30,687 bases of DNA from an uncultured Psychrobacillus sp. (GCA_934234185.1 CAKQHO010000031.1:1-30687); one strand, 5' to 3'; positions 8,186 to 16,064 are shown, numbered from the stretch's first letter. Translations and numbers: made by a program. The notes: generated by a model not told the origin, from the letters alone.

Positions 8186-8920
8186 ATGGAAAAAGTAATT
8201 GATATTCAGCACCTAAGCAAATCCTTTGGAACGCATGAGGTATTAAAAGATATAAACTTCTCAGTTCAAAAGGGAGAGGTAGTATGCATTATTGGTTCTT
8301 CTGGGTCAGGTAAATCTACTCTGCTTCGTTGTGTAAATCTATTAGAAAGGCCCGACGGAGGGGGGATTATTTATCAAGGAAAAAATATTTTGGATAATAA
8401 GCATGATATAAATGGCTATCGTACGAAGCTGGGTATGGTATTTCAGCAATTTAATTTGTTTAACAATCATAGTGTATTAGGTAACTGCACAATTGGACAA
8501 ATGAAGGTATTGAAACGCTCTAAAGAGGAAGCGGAGAAGACAGCATTAAAGTATTTACAGGTAGTGGGGATGGGGCAATATATCAACGCTAAGCCAAGGC
8601 AGCTTTCAGGTGGCCAGAAGCAAAGGGTGGCCATTGCTCGAGCATTGTCTATGGAGCCTGATGTTCTTTTATTTGATGAACCTACCTCTGCGCTGGATCC
8701 AGAAATGGTAGGAGAGGTTTTAAAGGTCATGAAGGAGCTAGCAGAGACTGGCTTAACAATGCTAATTGTTACACATGAAATGGATTTCGCACGAGAGGTC
8801 TCAGATCGTGTTGTATTTATGGAAAAAGGGGTTATTGTCGAGGAAGGTAGTCCTGAACAGTTATTTTATCATCCAAGACAGGAAAGAACGAAGGAATTTT
8901 TAAAGAGAGCTTTTCGATAG
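8186..8920 (+). CDS. Amino-acid ABC importer, ATP-binding subunit
   Basis: This 244-aa protein carries Walker A GSSGSGKST (37-45), the Q-loop in MVFQQFNLF, the signature LSGGQKQR (about 139-146), Walker B LLFDEPTSALD (about 160-170) and the switch His in IVTHEMDF. The length and motifs match the GlnQ/HisP group that drives polar amino-acid import. AAAGGAGGAG precedes the ATG. It is the last gene of the lysine-riboswitch operon. Shortly after the stop a GC-poor hairpin (ATACTAGC/GCTAGTAT, 8923-8963) can form but has no T tract. Confidence 0.94.
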   Translation: MEKVIDIQHLSKSFGTHEVLKDINFSVQKGEVVCIIGSSGSGKSTLLRCVNLLERPDGGGIIYQGKNILDNKHDINGYRTKLGMVFQQFNLFNNHSVLGNCTIGQMKVLKRSKEEAEKTALKYLQVVGMGQYINAKPRQLSGGQKQRVAIARALSMEPDVLLFDEPTSALDPEMVGEVLKVMKELAETGLTMLIVTHEMDFAREVSDRVVFMEKGVIVEEGSPEQLFYHPRQERTKEFLKRAFR

Positions 8921-9093
8921 CATACTAGCCTCGTAGTAGTCATAGAATGTTCAGCTAGTATTAAATCTCCTAAAATAGTATATTAAAAATAAAATATACA
9001 AATTGTTTTGATAATTATCTATTCCATAGAAGAGAAGATTTAAAGACAAATGGATGGAAATTACGCATAGTGAACAATTTCAGGGGGATTAAA

Positions 9094-9804
9094 ATGCTTT
9101 ATAATACCGTAAAAAAAGAACAAGAATATTGGCTGGTAGATCAAATTAAACAAGAGGATATATCAGCTGATAAATATATAACATCTTTTACATTACTGCT
9201 GGAAGAATGGAAACAGGAGCGGGTTAGCTATCTTTCACTTTTAATGGATCAAGCATATGAAAGCTGGTTAATGCAGCAGGGATTCCATAAAGTGTCTTCC
9301 ATTGTAGAGTATACACGTCAGCTTGATGAGAGTTTCCTTACAAACCTAGAAATTTCTTATGAATCTTTACAGGAAAGTATGATGGAGGATGCAGATTTTG
9401 CTGAGCTATATGATCTATGCCGTAGTGGTTCTGCAAACAAGAATAATTTATTCTCTATAAAGCAAGTCATGGAATCATTAGAGAGTGAGCTCGGAAGTGA
9501 ATGGAGATATAATAGCTTTATTTTTTCAGAGGGTGGAAAAGCTCTAGGAATTAGTATTCCTCATCTTGAAGCTGGGACGGAGGATGAAGGAAGGCTGTTT
9601 TACTTTGGGGTAGCTCCACAGGTACGAGGCAAAGGCTACGGGACGATATTTCATCGTCTATCCTTAGAAATTATGAAACGCTTTAATGCCACATATTACG
9701 TAGGTAGCACGGATGAAAGCAATGAGCATATGATACGTATTTTTGAAGCAAATGGTTGTCAGCTTAGAGACAAGAAGGGCATATACCGTATCAATAATGT
9801 ATAA
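9094..9804 (+). CDS. GNAT-family N-acetyltransferase
   Basis: The protein is 236 aa from the chosen start. The C-terminal half carries the GNAT acetyl-CoA site: FYFGVAPQVRGKGYGTIFH with the (R)GxGxG-type loop (RGKGYG), then helix and SNEHMIRIFEANGCQ. The N-terminal half is a helical/GNAT-like extension without clear motifs. The family acetylates amines of small molecules or proteins; the acceptor is unknown. The frame stays open to a GTG at 9070, but CAGGGGG lies 7 nt before the ATG at 9094, so that start is preferred. The gene converges with the heme-stress operon, and the two share a bidirectional terminator. Confidence 0.85.
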   Translation: MLYNTVKKEQEYWLVDQIKQEDISADKYITSFTLLLEEWKQERVSYLSLLMDQAYESWLMQQGFHKVSSIVEYTRQLDESFLTNLEISYESLQESMMEDADFAELYDLCRSGSANKNNLFSIKQVMESLESELGSEWRYNSFIFSEGGKALGISIPHLEAGTEDEGRLFYFGVAPQVRGKGYGTIFHRLSLEIMKRFNATYYVGSTDESNEHMIRIFEANGCQLRDKKGIYRINNV

Positions 9805-9806
9805 CA

Positions 9807-9845
9807 TAAAAAGTAGTACAAATCGTCAAATTTGCACTCCTTTTT
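9807..9845. terminator. Bidirectional terminator between acetyltransferase and heme-degradation gene
   Basis: An imperfect stem AAAAAGTAGTACAAAT/ATTTGCACTCCTTTTT has loop CGTCAA and A/T runs on both sides, so it can serve both converging genes. Confidence 0.8.
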
Positions 9846-9846
9846 G

Positions 9847-10185
9847 TTATTTATGAGAAATTGCTTCTACAGTGCTAGCCACTTTAGAGATAATTAGCTC
9901 GCTTCCAAGAAGTGGTGATTCCTTTGCAGCATCTGCTGAACCTGGCTCTGGTCTTTTATGTGCTTCTTTAAAATTATCGCTGTTTTTCCATGCTTGGAAA
10001 TCCTCTTCTGTTTCCCAATACATATTCACATTCATTTCATCATACTCAGTTGGTCCTTGGGTAATAGTTACCTCTACCTTGATAAAGCCTTTCATTTCTT
10101 GGAGAGGACTCGGTTTTGTAAAGTTAGGTGCCATTCTTTCGGCAAATCCTGGTTTGGTTTTAATACGGTTAGTTACGATAATCAT
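9847..10185 (-). CDS. isdG: IsdG/HmoA-type heme-degrading monooxygenase
   Basis: This 112-aa protein is the size of the IsdG family (ferredoxin-like, homodimer). The three residues that define staphylococcal IsdG/IsdI heme oxygenases can be placed at matching positions: Asn6 (VTNRI), Trp66 (FQAWKNSD) and His76 (FKEAHKRPE). The family cleaves heme in the cytoplasm and releases iron. It is last in the PadR - hrtB - hrtA - isdG block, 13 bp after hrtA with AAAGGAG at good spacing, so heme export and heme breakdown seem to be co-expressed. It could instead be a generic ABM-domain protein, but the triad and the HrtBA neighbours argue for heme. Confidence 0.85.
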   Translation of the reverse strand: MIIVTNRIKTKPGFAERMAPNFTKPSPLQEMKGFIKVEVTITQGPTEYDEMNVNMYWETEEDFQAWKNSDNFKEAHKRPEPGSADAAKESPLLGSELIISKVASTVEAISHK

Positions 10186-10198
10186 CCTTCATTCTCCT

Positions 10199-10882
10199 TT
10201 ATTCTTTATTTGTTAAAGTTAGTATACCATCTTCCATTCGATATATCCTGTCACAGTATGTGAGCATACGTTCATCATGCGTAACCATGATTGCTGCCTT
10301 GTTTCGGGTTTTAACCTCATGAGAGATGAGCTGAACTACCTCATGAGCTCTCTTAGTGTCTAAGCTAGCAGTAGGTTCATCGGCAAGGATAATAGAAGGG
10401 TCATTCATAAATGCTCTAGCTATTGCTGTACGCTGACGTTCTCCTCCAGATATTTGATCTGGAAATTTGTTCATTTTTTCTTTTAAGCCGAAACCCTTTA
10501 GTAGTTCTTTTGCAAATTCCTTATCCGCAGCAGTAACTTTCCCAGCCATTTTCTTTACGACTAACAATTGATCTAGAACTGTTAGATAAGGGATAAGATT
10601 AGAGGTTTGTAAAATAAAGCCTAGCTCCTCTAAACGAATTTTGGATAACTGATCAGCTTTTACATCCTTTAAGGCTTTCCCGTTTAATAAAACTTCTCCT
10701 TCAGATGCTTGGAGTAAAGCCCCTGCAATCGAAAGAAAAGTACTTTTTCCTGAGCCAGAAGGACCGATCACAGCAACAAATTCTCCAGGATTTACTGCTA
10801 TCGAGACATCCTTTAATGCTACTACTTCTGTGTCGCCTTGTTTATAAACCTTTGAGACTTGTTTAAATTGGATTCCGGTCAT
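10199..10882 (-). CDS. hrtA: HrtA-like ABC transporter ATPase (heme efflux)
   Basis: This 227-aa ATPase of the MacB/LolD group has Walker A GPSGSGKST (40-48), a Q-loop in FILQTSNLIPYLTV, the signature ISGGERQR, Walker B IILADEPTASLD and a switch His in MVTHDERM. Stretches such as LRLEELGFI-type, NLIPYLTVLDQL and RAFMNDPSIILADEPTASLD closely recall staphylococcal HrtA. It should power the HrtB-like permease to remove toxic heme from the membrane. The ATG overlaps the hrtB stop codon (TAATG), indicating translational coupling. Other MacB-type exporters are possible; the IsdG-type gene downstream supports heme. Confidence 0.87.
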   Translation of the reverse strand: MTGIQFKQVSKVYKQGDTEVVALKDVSIAVNPGEFVAVIGPSGSGKSTFLSIAGALLQASEGEVLLNGKALKDVKADQLSKIRLEELGFILQTSNLIPYLTVLDQLLVVKKMAGKVTAADKEFAKELLKGFGLKEKMNKFPDQISGGERQRTAIARAFMNDPSIILADEPTASLDTKRAHEVVQLISHEVKTRNKAAIMVTHDERMLTYCDRIYRMEDGILTLTNKE

Positions 10883-12003
10883 TATTCAACCCTCCCAATA
10901 GCTTGTAGTGGATCTATTTTTGTAATCTTTCTAACCGAAATAAGGGAACTAAGCGTAGAAACCGCGAGTAAGCAAACAGCGTAAAGCACGACTAATCCAG
11001 TATCTAGATTAAACGGCATACCTTCTGGGAAGATAAGGGCTGTTGCATAGGTTAAAGCAATCCCAATAAGAATGCTAACTAGAGAAAGAACAAAAACCTG
11101 CGAAACAATCGTCTTCGCTAAGAATTTATTGCTTGCGCCCATTGCTTTTAGAATCCCAAATTGATTAGATTTCTGTAATGTTAAGACATAGAAGAATACT
11201 GCAAGCACAAATGCAGAGATGGCTAATAGAAACACTAGCATCATGGTAATAGTTCCAATCTCCTCTTTATAGCCAGGCATCCCTTGAACCGCTGCCGACT
11301 TAGTAACAGTCTCTGTCAGTGCAAACTCTTTATTCATAAACTCAGGGTCTATATTTTCTCCTTGAAGCATAATGGCATTCACTGGATCCTTCATTCCATT
11401 GTCTTTTCCTGGAGCTGCAAATTGAATAGCGCGCCATTTTTCCATAGTAGTAAATACAACAGGTAAATGGTTATACGTTTCATTTTGAACAAATCCTACA
11501 ATTTCGAATTCCTCTAAAGATCCCTCCATTTTCAAACGATCTCCAACCTGGTAGCCGTTATCTTTTAGAGTGTCATTCACTATTACCGCATGAATATTTT
11601 CCTGGTTTAGAGGGTTTCCTTCCACTGTCTGAGGCTCTAAAAAGCTTCCAGGCTCAACCCCTAAAATGGTTATATCTATTTTTTCTACCTCATTATTGGT
11701 AGATTCCTTTAAAAGAGTACCAGAAGAAGCTCCCATAGGAGAAGCAGCCTTGACATTTGGCTGTTGCTCTAGTTCGGAAATAAGGGATTCACTTATAAGT
11801 GATCGACTCATCGAAGACCTAGAACCTTCCTCAAATACGACGTAATCAGCGTCCATATTTTTAAAGGATGCTGCACTTAAGGTGGCCAATCCATTACCTA
11901 ATCCGGAAAGGATAAATACTAACCATGCGATTAATACGATAATGAAGCCAATCATTGTAAAGCGGAATTTTCCATGCTTTAATTCTTTAAGAGCTAGAAA
12001 CAA
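10882..12003 (-). CDS. hrtB: HrtB-like ABC transporter permease (FtsX/MacB type)
   Basis: This 373-aa membrane protein has one segment at about 16-38, a large extracytoplasmic domain to about 245, then three more segments. Its first helix region (KFRFTMIGFIIVLIAWLVF) and the segment AVFFYVLTLQKSNQFGILKA resemble the equivalent parts of staphylococcal HrtB, and the C terminus (KIDPLQAIG) is typical of the FtsX fold. It would extrude heme with HrtA. The start is TTG at 12003, because AAGGAG (about 10 nt upstream) serves no ATG in this frame. A near-consensus promoter and two palindromic operators lie just upstream. It is the first gene of hrtB-hrtA-isdG. Confidence 0.87.
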   Translation of the reverse strand: MFLALKELKHGKFRFTMIGFIIVLIAWLVFILSGLGNGLATLSAASFKNMDADYVVFEEGSRSSMSRSLISESLISELEQQPNVKAASPMGASSGTLLKESTNNEVEKIDITILGVEPGSFLEPQTVEGNPLNQENIHAVIVNDTLKDNGYQVGDRLKMEGSLEEFEIVGFVQNETYNHLPVVFTTMEKWRAIQFAAPGKDNGMKDPVNAIMLQGENIDPEFMNKEFALTETVTKSAAVQGMPGYKEEIGTITMMLVFLLAISAFVLAVFFYVLTLQKSNQFGILKAMGASNKFLAKTIVSQVFVLSLVSILIGIALTYATALIFPEGMPFNLDTGLVVLYAVCLLAVSTLSSLISVRKITKIDPLQAIGRVE

Positions 12004-12030
12004 TAGTAAGCATCTCCTTCAGTTATATAT

Positions 12031-12048
12031 ATAGTCATTATTGACTAT
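12031..12048. promoter_or_regulatory. Palindromic operator 2 of the hrtB promoter
   Basis: The perfect inverted repeat ATAGTCA-N4-TGACTAT lies just downstream of the hrtB -10 box, around the expected transcript start. It has the same core and spacing as the palindrome at 12079-12094. It is a likely binding site for the adjacent PadR regulator. Confidence 0.75.
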
Positions 12049-12056
12049 TCGAGTAA

Positions 12057-12085
12057 ATTATATACCTTTGAAATACCATAGTCAA
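12057..12085 (-). promoter_or_regulatory. Sigma-A promoter of hrtB-hrtA-isdG
   Basis: On the minus strand, TTGACT (12085-12080), a 17-bp spacer and a perfect TATAAT (12062-12057) form a near-consensus promoter. The -35 hexamer overlaps operator 1, and operator 2 follows the -10 box, so a bound repressor should block RNA polymerase. Confidence 0.85.
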
Positions 12086-12094
12086 CTTTGACTA
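12079..12094. promoter_or_regulatory. Palindromic operator 1 of the hrtB promoter
   Basis: The inverted repeat TAGTCA-N4-TGACTA covers the -35 box of the hrtB promoter. The 10-mer TTGACTATGG at its edge recurs at the promoter of the PadR gene. Confidence 0.75.
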
Positions 12095-12178
12095 ATCAGA
12101 TGTAATTATAGAGGGTAGGAAGTTAATGTGGGGTAGAGAGAAGTCATTTAAATAAACTTGGTAAAAGAGTGGCTATAA

Positions 12179-12220
12179 AGAAAAAAGGGAATTCATTAAG
12201 TTTACACTCGTTGAATTCCC
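12179..12220 (-). terminator. Terminator of the PadR regulator gene
   Basis: On the minus strand a perfect 9-bp stem GGGAATTCA/TGAATTCCC with a 16-nt loop is followed by TTTTTTC. It separates the regulator transcript from the hrtB promoter. Confidence 0.85.
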
Positions 12221-12229
12221 TAAATTATT

Positions 12230-12742
12230 TTATGATGAAAACTCCAATAAAGTCTGTTGCAGGAACGAAATCTCTGCCTTTAACATGGTAGTTTTGTGAG
12301 TAATTGCAAGGTTAACTCCCGTGCGAATTTCATGTGGAGGAGTTTCCATAAAGCTTTCTAGCATTTTTATATTTTCCTCTAAGCGTTTGGTTAGTGCTTC
12401 TTTTGCTTGTTCTTTAGGAAGAAAATCAATAAACATTAGCCCTAAATCTCCGACATAATGAGACTTCTCAGCAGTACGAAGATTTTGTAGTAATAAGTTA
12501 AAAAAGTATTCTCGGCCTCTCTCATTAATTGAATAGACTTTGCGTGGAGGTCGGTTTCCTTCTTGTTCTGTCTCTACATCAATATATCCTTTTTGACTAA
12601 GCTTATCTAAAGTAGCGTATGCTGTGGGCTTCTTCATATCTGTTACAGTACTTAAATTTTTTTCAATAAATTCATTAATTTGATAACCATGTTGACTTTG
12701 CCCCATTAGAAGCCCGAGCAAAACAAGTGAGCGATGTTCCAT
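12230..12742 (-). CDS. PadR-family transcriptional regulator (probable repressor of hrtBA-isdG)
   Basis: This 170-aa protein has an N-terminal PadR winged helix (about 1-85). Its landmarks are LVLLGLLMGQSQHGYQINEF, PTAYATLDKLSQKGYI with the recognition region, and the wing GNRPPRKVYSINERGREYF. A helical C-terminal part (about 90-170) should form the dimer. PadR proteins are usually repressors released by a ligand. The gene lies just upstream of hrtB, whose promoter is flanked by paired TAGTCA-N4-TGACTA palindromes, and a related half-site sits at its own promoter. The inducer is therefore inferred to be heme or a heme-related stress. AAGGAGG precedes the ATG. Confidence 0.9.
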   Translation of the reverse strand: MEHRSLVLLGLLMGQSQHGYQINEFIEKNLSTVTDMKKPTAYATLDKLSQKGYIDVETEQEGNRPPRKVYSINERGREYFFNLLLQNLRTAEKSHYVGDLGLMFIDFLPKEQAKEALTKRLEENIKMLESFMETPPHEIRTGVNLAITHKTTMLKAEISFLQQTLLEFSS

Positions 12743-12780
12743 TGGAAATCCTCCTTCCTTCTCTTTCTATTATATCTGAG

Positions 12781-12809
12781 ACGATAAAAGAGTTCTACTC
12801 CATAGTCAA
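12781..12809 (-). promoter_or_regulatory. Promoter of the PadR gene with an operator half-site
   Basis: On the minus strand TTGACT (12809-12804), 17 bp, then TATCGT (12786-12781). The -35 region TTGACTATGG is identical over 10 bases to that of the hrtB promoter, but only one TGACTA half-site is present. This suggests weaker autoregulation. Confidence 0.65.
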
Positions 12810-12955
12810 ATCACAGAAACATCTTTAAGTTTATTTTCTGATAAAACATAATTGAATTTTAGACAATACTCCTTCATTATTAAAGGTAGAGCCTTTTCTT
12901 AATCAATAAAATTACGATTATGGAAAAGAATACATGTATACAAAGGAAGTAGCAT

Positions 12956-14122
12956 ATGACAGAAGAGAATATAACTAGGTTAGACGTAGATGGTAAGGAA
13001 GTTATTTTAATAGGTACTGCTCATATCTCTCGTTTAAGTGCAGAGCAGGTAAAAGAAGTAATAGAAAGAGAGAAGCCAGATGCTGTTTGTATAGAATTAG
13101 ACGAACAAAGATATCAATCTATTACGGATACGAAAAAGTGGAAGGAAATGGACATCTTTAAGGTAATAAAAGAGAAAAAAGCTACTCTATTATTGATGAA
13201 CCTAGCCATTTCCTCCTTTCAAAACCGAATGGCAAAGCAGTTTGATATTCAGCCTGGTCAGGAAATGATTCAAGGTATAACAAGTGCAAAGGAAGTAGGG
13301 GCAGAGCTAGTCTTAGCGGATCGCAATATCCAAATTACTTTTTCACGCATTTGGGGAAATCTAGGCTTAATGGGGAAATCTCAACTGCTTTCTTCTGTTT
13401 TCTTCAGTATCTTCAGCAAGGATACGATTTCTGAGGAAGAGCTAGAGAAGATGAAGACACAAGATACGTTAAATGCTGTATTAGCTGAATTTACAGAAGC
13501 GTTTCCTAAATTGAAAACGCCACTAATTGATGAGCGCGATCAATATCTTGCACAAAAGATAAAGGAAGCACCGGGAGACAAAATTGTTGCAGTTTTAGGT
13601 GCTGCACATGTGCCTGGCATTACAAAGGAGATTTATAAAGAACAAGATTTAGAAAAGCTCTCCGCGTTACCTAAGAAGTCTATCATACCGAAAATCATTG
13701 GTTGGTCTTTACCAATATTGATCATTGCACTAATCGCCTATACGTTTATTGCGAATCCAACGGCTGGTCTAGACCAAGCGTACAGCTGGATTTTATGGAC
13801 GGGGTCTACAGCGGCACTTGGAGCTGCAGTGGCTTTGGGTCATCCATTAGCTATCCTAGCTGCATTTATAGCTGCACCGATTACAACGCTACATCCTATC
13901 CTTGCATCGGGCTGGGCGTCTGGGCTAGTCCAAGCATTTGTAAAGCGTCCGACGATTGGTGACTTTGAAAGTCTCTCTGAGGATGTCTTTACTATTAAAG
14001 GCTTCTGGAAAAACAAAGTAACACGTGTCTTATTAGTAGTAGTATTAACTAATATATTCGGCTCCTTTGGTACATTGATTGGTGGAGCTGATGTCATCCG
14101 ATTATTCTTTAAAAACTTTTAA
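12956..14122 (+). CDS. TraB/PrgY-family membrane protein
   Basis: This 388-aa protein has an N-terminal TraB domain (about 1-230) with the family landmarks LIGTAHISRLSAEQV, DAVCIELDEQRY, LVLADRNIQITFSR and VAVLGAAHVPGI. The C-terminal third holds about four hydrophobic segments (IIGWSLPILIIALIAYTF; ALGAAVALGHPLAILAAFI; VLLVVVLTNIFGSFGTLI). The family includes the enterococcal pheromone shutdown protein TraB and putative Tiki-like metalloproteases (GxxH motif). Chromosomal Bacillus members have no settled role. AAAGGAAG precedes the ATG. It is monocistronic and converges with tatA at a shared terminator. Confidence 0.88.
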   Translation: MTEENITRLDVDGKEVILIGTAHISRLSAEQVKEVIEREKPDAVCIELDEQRYQSITDTKKWKEMDIFKVIKEKKATLLLMNLAISSFQNRMAKQFDIQPGQEMIQGITSAKEVGAELVLADRNIQITFSRIWGNLGLMGKSQLLSSVFFSIFSKDTISEEELEKMKTQDTLNAVLAEFTEAFPKLKTPLIDERDQYLAQKIKEAPGDKIVAVLGAAHVPGITKEIYKEQDLEKLSALPKKSIIPKIIGWSLPILIIALIAYTFIANPTAGLDQAYSWILWTGSTAALGAAVALGHPLAILAAFIAAPITTLHPILASGWASGLVQAFVKRPTIGDFESLSEDVFTIKGFWKNKVTRVLLVVVLTNIFGSFGTLIGGADVIRLFFKNF

Positions 14123-14170
14123 ATAGGGGAAAATAGGCACCCTTATTTGATTTCATTAGCTAAAAAAGTA

Positions 14171-14200
14171 AAAAACCGAGCTGTTAGGCTCGGTTTTTTT
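14171..14200. terminator. Terminator shared by the TraB-family gene and tatA
   Basis: The stem AACCGAGC/GCTCGGTT (14174-14181 with 14188-14195) is flanked by A and T runs, so it can work on both strands. It abuts the tatA stop codon. Confidence 0.85.
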
Positions 14201-14399
14201 ATGCTTTCTTTTTATCTGAATCTTTATCGTCTAATTTGAACTCTTCTGTTACATCATCTACGATATCTTTTGTTGAGTTTTTAAACTCTTTTAACGTTTG
14301 ACCAACAGCTTTACCTAATTGAGGTAATTTAGATGGACCAAATACGATTAAAGCAATTACTAAAATAATGATTAAACCCGGTAAGCCTATGTTTGGCAT
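14199..14399 (-). CDS. tatA: Twin-arginine translocase subunit TatA
   Basis: This 66-aa protein has the classic TatA layout: a short membrane helix (GLIIILVIALIVF), the hinge and amphipathic helix FGPSKLPQLGKAVGQTLKEF (about 20-39), and a charged tail ending DKKKA. TatA oligomers form the pore-like part of the Tat system, which exports folded proteins with RR signal peptides. TAGGAGG precedes the ATG. It lies 98 bp downstream of tatC, the reverse of the tatA-tatC order in B. subtilis. Possible promoter elements exist in the gap (for example TTGACG-17-TAACTA), so tatA may also be transcribed on its own. Confidence 0.95.
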   Translation of the reverse strand: MPNIGLPGLIIILVIALIVFGPSKLPQLGKAVGQTLKEFKNSTKDIVDDVTEEFKLDDKDSDKKKA

Positions 14400-14497
14400 G
14401 AGAGTTCCTCCTAAAGTTAGTTTTTATATATCAAGCGGCAAATTGACAACTAGTTAACCTTCATAGTATAACACGTCAAAAGAATTTACTTAAGTAA

Positions 14498-15259
14498 TTA
14501 ATCTTCCAACTTTTTCTGCTCTTCAGCTGCTTTTGCTAGACGTTTCTTATAAGACCAGCTCGAAACTAATATACTAATTTCAAATAGCAGAAGTAAAGGC
14601 ACCACAATAATAAAGTCCGAAATGAAGTCTGGAGGGGTAATAGATACACCTATTACAACCAGAACAAAGTAGGACACCTTTCTCATTTTTCTTAACCGAT
14701 CTGGTGTAATGATTCCAAGCTTTGTCAAAAAAAGAATTATGACAGGAAGTTCGAAAACAATTCCCACAGGGATGATTAAATTAAACATGAATGTAAAATA
14801 CTGCTGCATTCCATAAGTCTCGATGGCACCTATAGACTCGTTAATATTTGACATGAAGTTTAACATCAATGGGAATAAAATAAAGTAACTAAAGCTGATT
14901 CCCGCAAGAAATAAAAAGAAGGAAACAGGAATGAAGTAAGCAGTTCCTTTTGCTTCTTTTTCTAGTAGGCCCGGCTTCACGAATAACCAAATTTGATGCA
15001 TTGCAACCGGCAATGTGATTAATATAGCTAGTATTAATGCACATTTAACGTAAATCATCAGTCCATCCGTATATCCAAACACGTTCCATTCAACGTGAGC
15101 AGCGGTGGGCTGTTGTTTGAGAAAGTTTAAAGTTTTAGGAGCCATCCAAAATCCTAGAGCTAGCGAAAGAACAAAGGTGGATACAATAATGATTAGCCTT
15201 TTTCTCAGCTCTGATAAATGCTCGACGAGCGTTAGCTCTGGTTCCTGAGTTTTTTCCAT
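14498..15259 (-). CDS. tatC: Twin-arginine translocase subunit TatC
   Basis: This 253-aa protein has six membrane segments. The N-terminal signal-recognition motif VEHLSELRKRLI and the conserved loop PVAMHQIWLFVKPGLLEKEAK are both present, followed by FPLMLNFM and FELPVIILFLTKLGII. TatC binds twin-arginine signal peptides and recruits TatA. GGGGTGATAAT precedes the ATG. It is first in a tatC-tatA pair, and no obvious Tat substrate is encoded beside it, unlike the phoD- and ywbN-linked systems of B. subtilis. Confidence 0.96.
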   Translation of the reverse strand: MEKTQEPELTLVEHLSELRKRLIIIVSTFVLSLALGFWMAPKTLNFLKQQPTAAHVEWNVFGYTDGLMIYVKCALILAILITLPVAMHQIWLFVKPGLLEKEAKGTAYFIPVSFFLFLAGISFSYFILFPLMLNFMSNINESIGAIETYGMQQYFTFMFNLIIPVGIVFELPVIILFLTKLGIITPDRLRKMRKVSYFVLVVIGVSITPPDFISDFIIVVPLLLLFEISILVSSWSYKKRLAKAAEEQKKLED

Positions 15260-15561
15260 ATTATCACCCCATCTACTTAAACCAAGTGAATCCTGTACTT
15301 TTGAGTGGAAAACTCATCAGTATCAACTCCTCATTATACTCCTTCCAAGGATTTTGTAAATATAGTAGCACTGGATAAAAGGAATATATAGGGTGTGTTT
15401 AACAATTTTGTCACTAAATTGAGGTACTATATATATAGGAAATAAGATATTATTTAGGATATTTTAACTCTTTTTCTATACACACTAAGAACTTTTGTAG
15501 TAAAATATTTAAGTTGTTATATACAATTTTTTCTATTATCGTATAGAAAGGAGATAGAAGC
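15260..15561. other. Divergent intergenic region between tatC and a small membrane protein gene
   Basis: This is AT-rich sequence with no convincing gene. It should hold the divergent promoters. CTCTTTTTCTATAC (15468-15481) is nearly complementary to GTATAGAAAGGAG (15541-15553), which contains the ribosome site of the next gene. I saw no known RNA family. Confidence 0.5.
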
Positions 15562-15819
15562 ATGAAACAATATAACATAGAAGAACTGAAATTAATGAAT
15601 CAAGTGTTCCTAGCACTTTTTCTAGTAGCAGATTTTGCTCTATTTTTATATTTTGCTAATACAACGTTCCCATGGTTCGCTCTAGCAGGAGCCGGAGCAG
15701 GTCTAGCAATAATAGTACTTTGTTGGAGCGGTAAAAAGTATACTTACTTTATTGGAAGTCTTTTAGTAGCTACTACGTTATTTTCTATTGTATATAATTG
15801 GCAGCATTTAATTCATTAA
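15562..15819 (+). CDS. Small three-helix membrane protein of unknown function
   Basis: This 85-aa protein has three hydrophobic stretches at about 14-31, 37-55 and 61-78, with short polar links (SGKKYTY) and an N-terminal charged helix (KQYNIEELKLMNQ). I do not recognise the family and see no catalytic motif. AAAGGAG lies 9 nt before the ATG, and a terminator follows, so it looks like a real single-gene unit. The ribosome site may be occluded by an upstream complementary stretch (15468-15481). Confidence 0.75.
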   Translation: MKQYNIEELKLMNQVFLALFLVADFALFLYFANTTFPWFALAGAGAGLAIIVLCWSGKKYTYFIGSLLVATTLFSIVYNWQHLIH

Positions 15820-15868
15820 TATTTTTTTAACCTAATATTTATCTAGTTAAATACTAAAGAACTTTTTA

Positions 15869-15900
15869 ACTTCTTACCCAATGGTAGGAAGTCTTTTTTA
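15869..15900 (+). terminator. Terminator after the small membrane protein gene
   Basis: A 10-bp stem ACTTCTTACC/GGTAGGAAGT (one G-U pair) with loop CAAT is followed by CTTTTTT. Confidence 0.85.
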
Positions 15901-16064
15901 TTTATACAGCATCTAAATTGATATGCTTTAGGATGGCTACAATATAATCATGCTAGAGATAATTGACCAGGTTCATCTTCTTATAATATTGTTTGAAAAA
16001 CTACTTGTTTTCTACCAAATGAGGTATATAATTCAAGCTATACTAGTAGGAATGGACGACAAGC

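Noticed and set aside
9872..10263. Plus-strand open frames of 101-114 codons opposite the IsdG-type gene
   Set aside because: They are antisense shadows of a gene whose active-site triad and ribosome site are clear.
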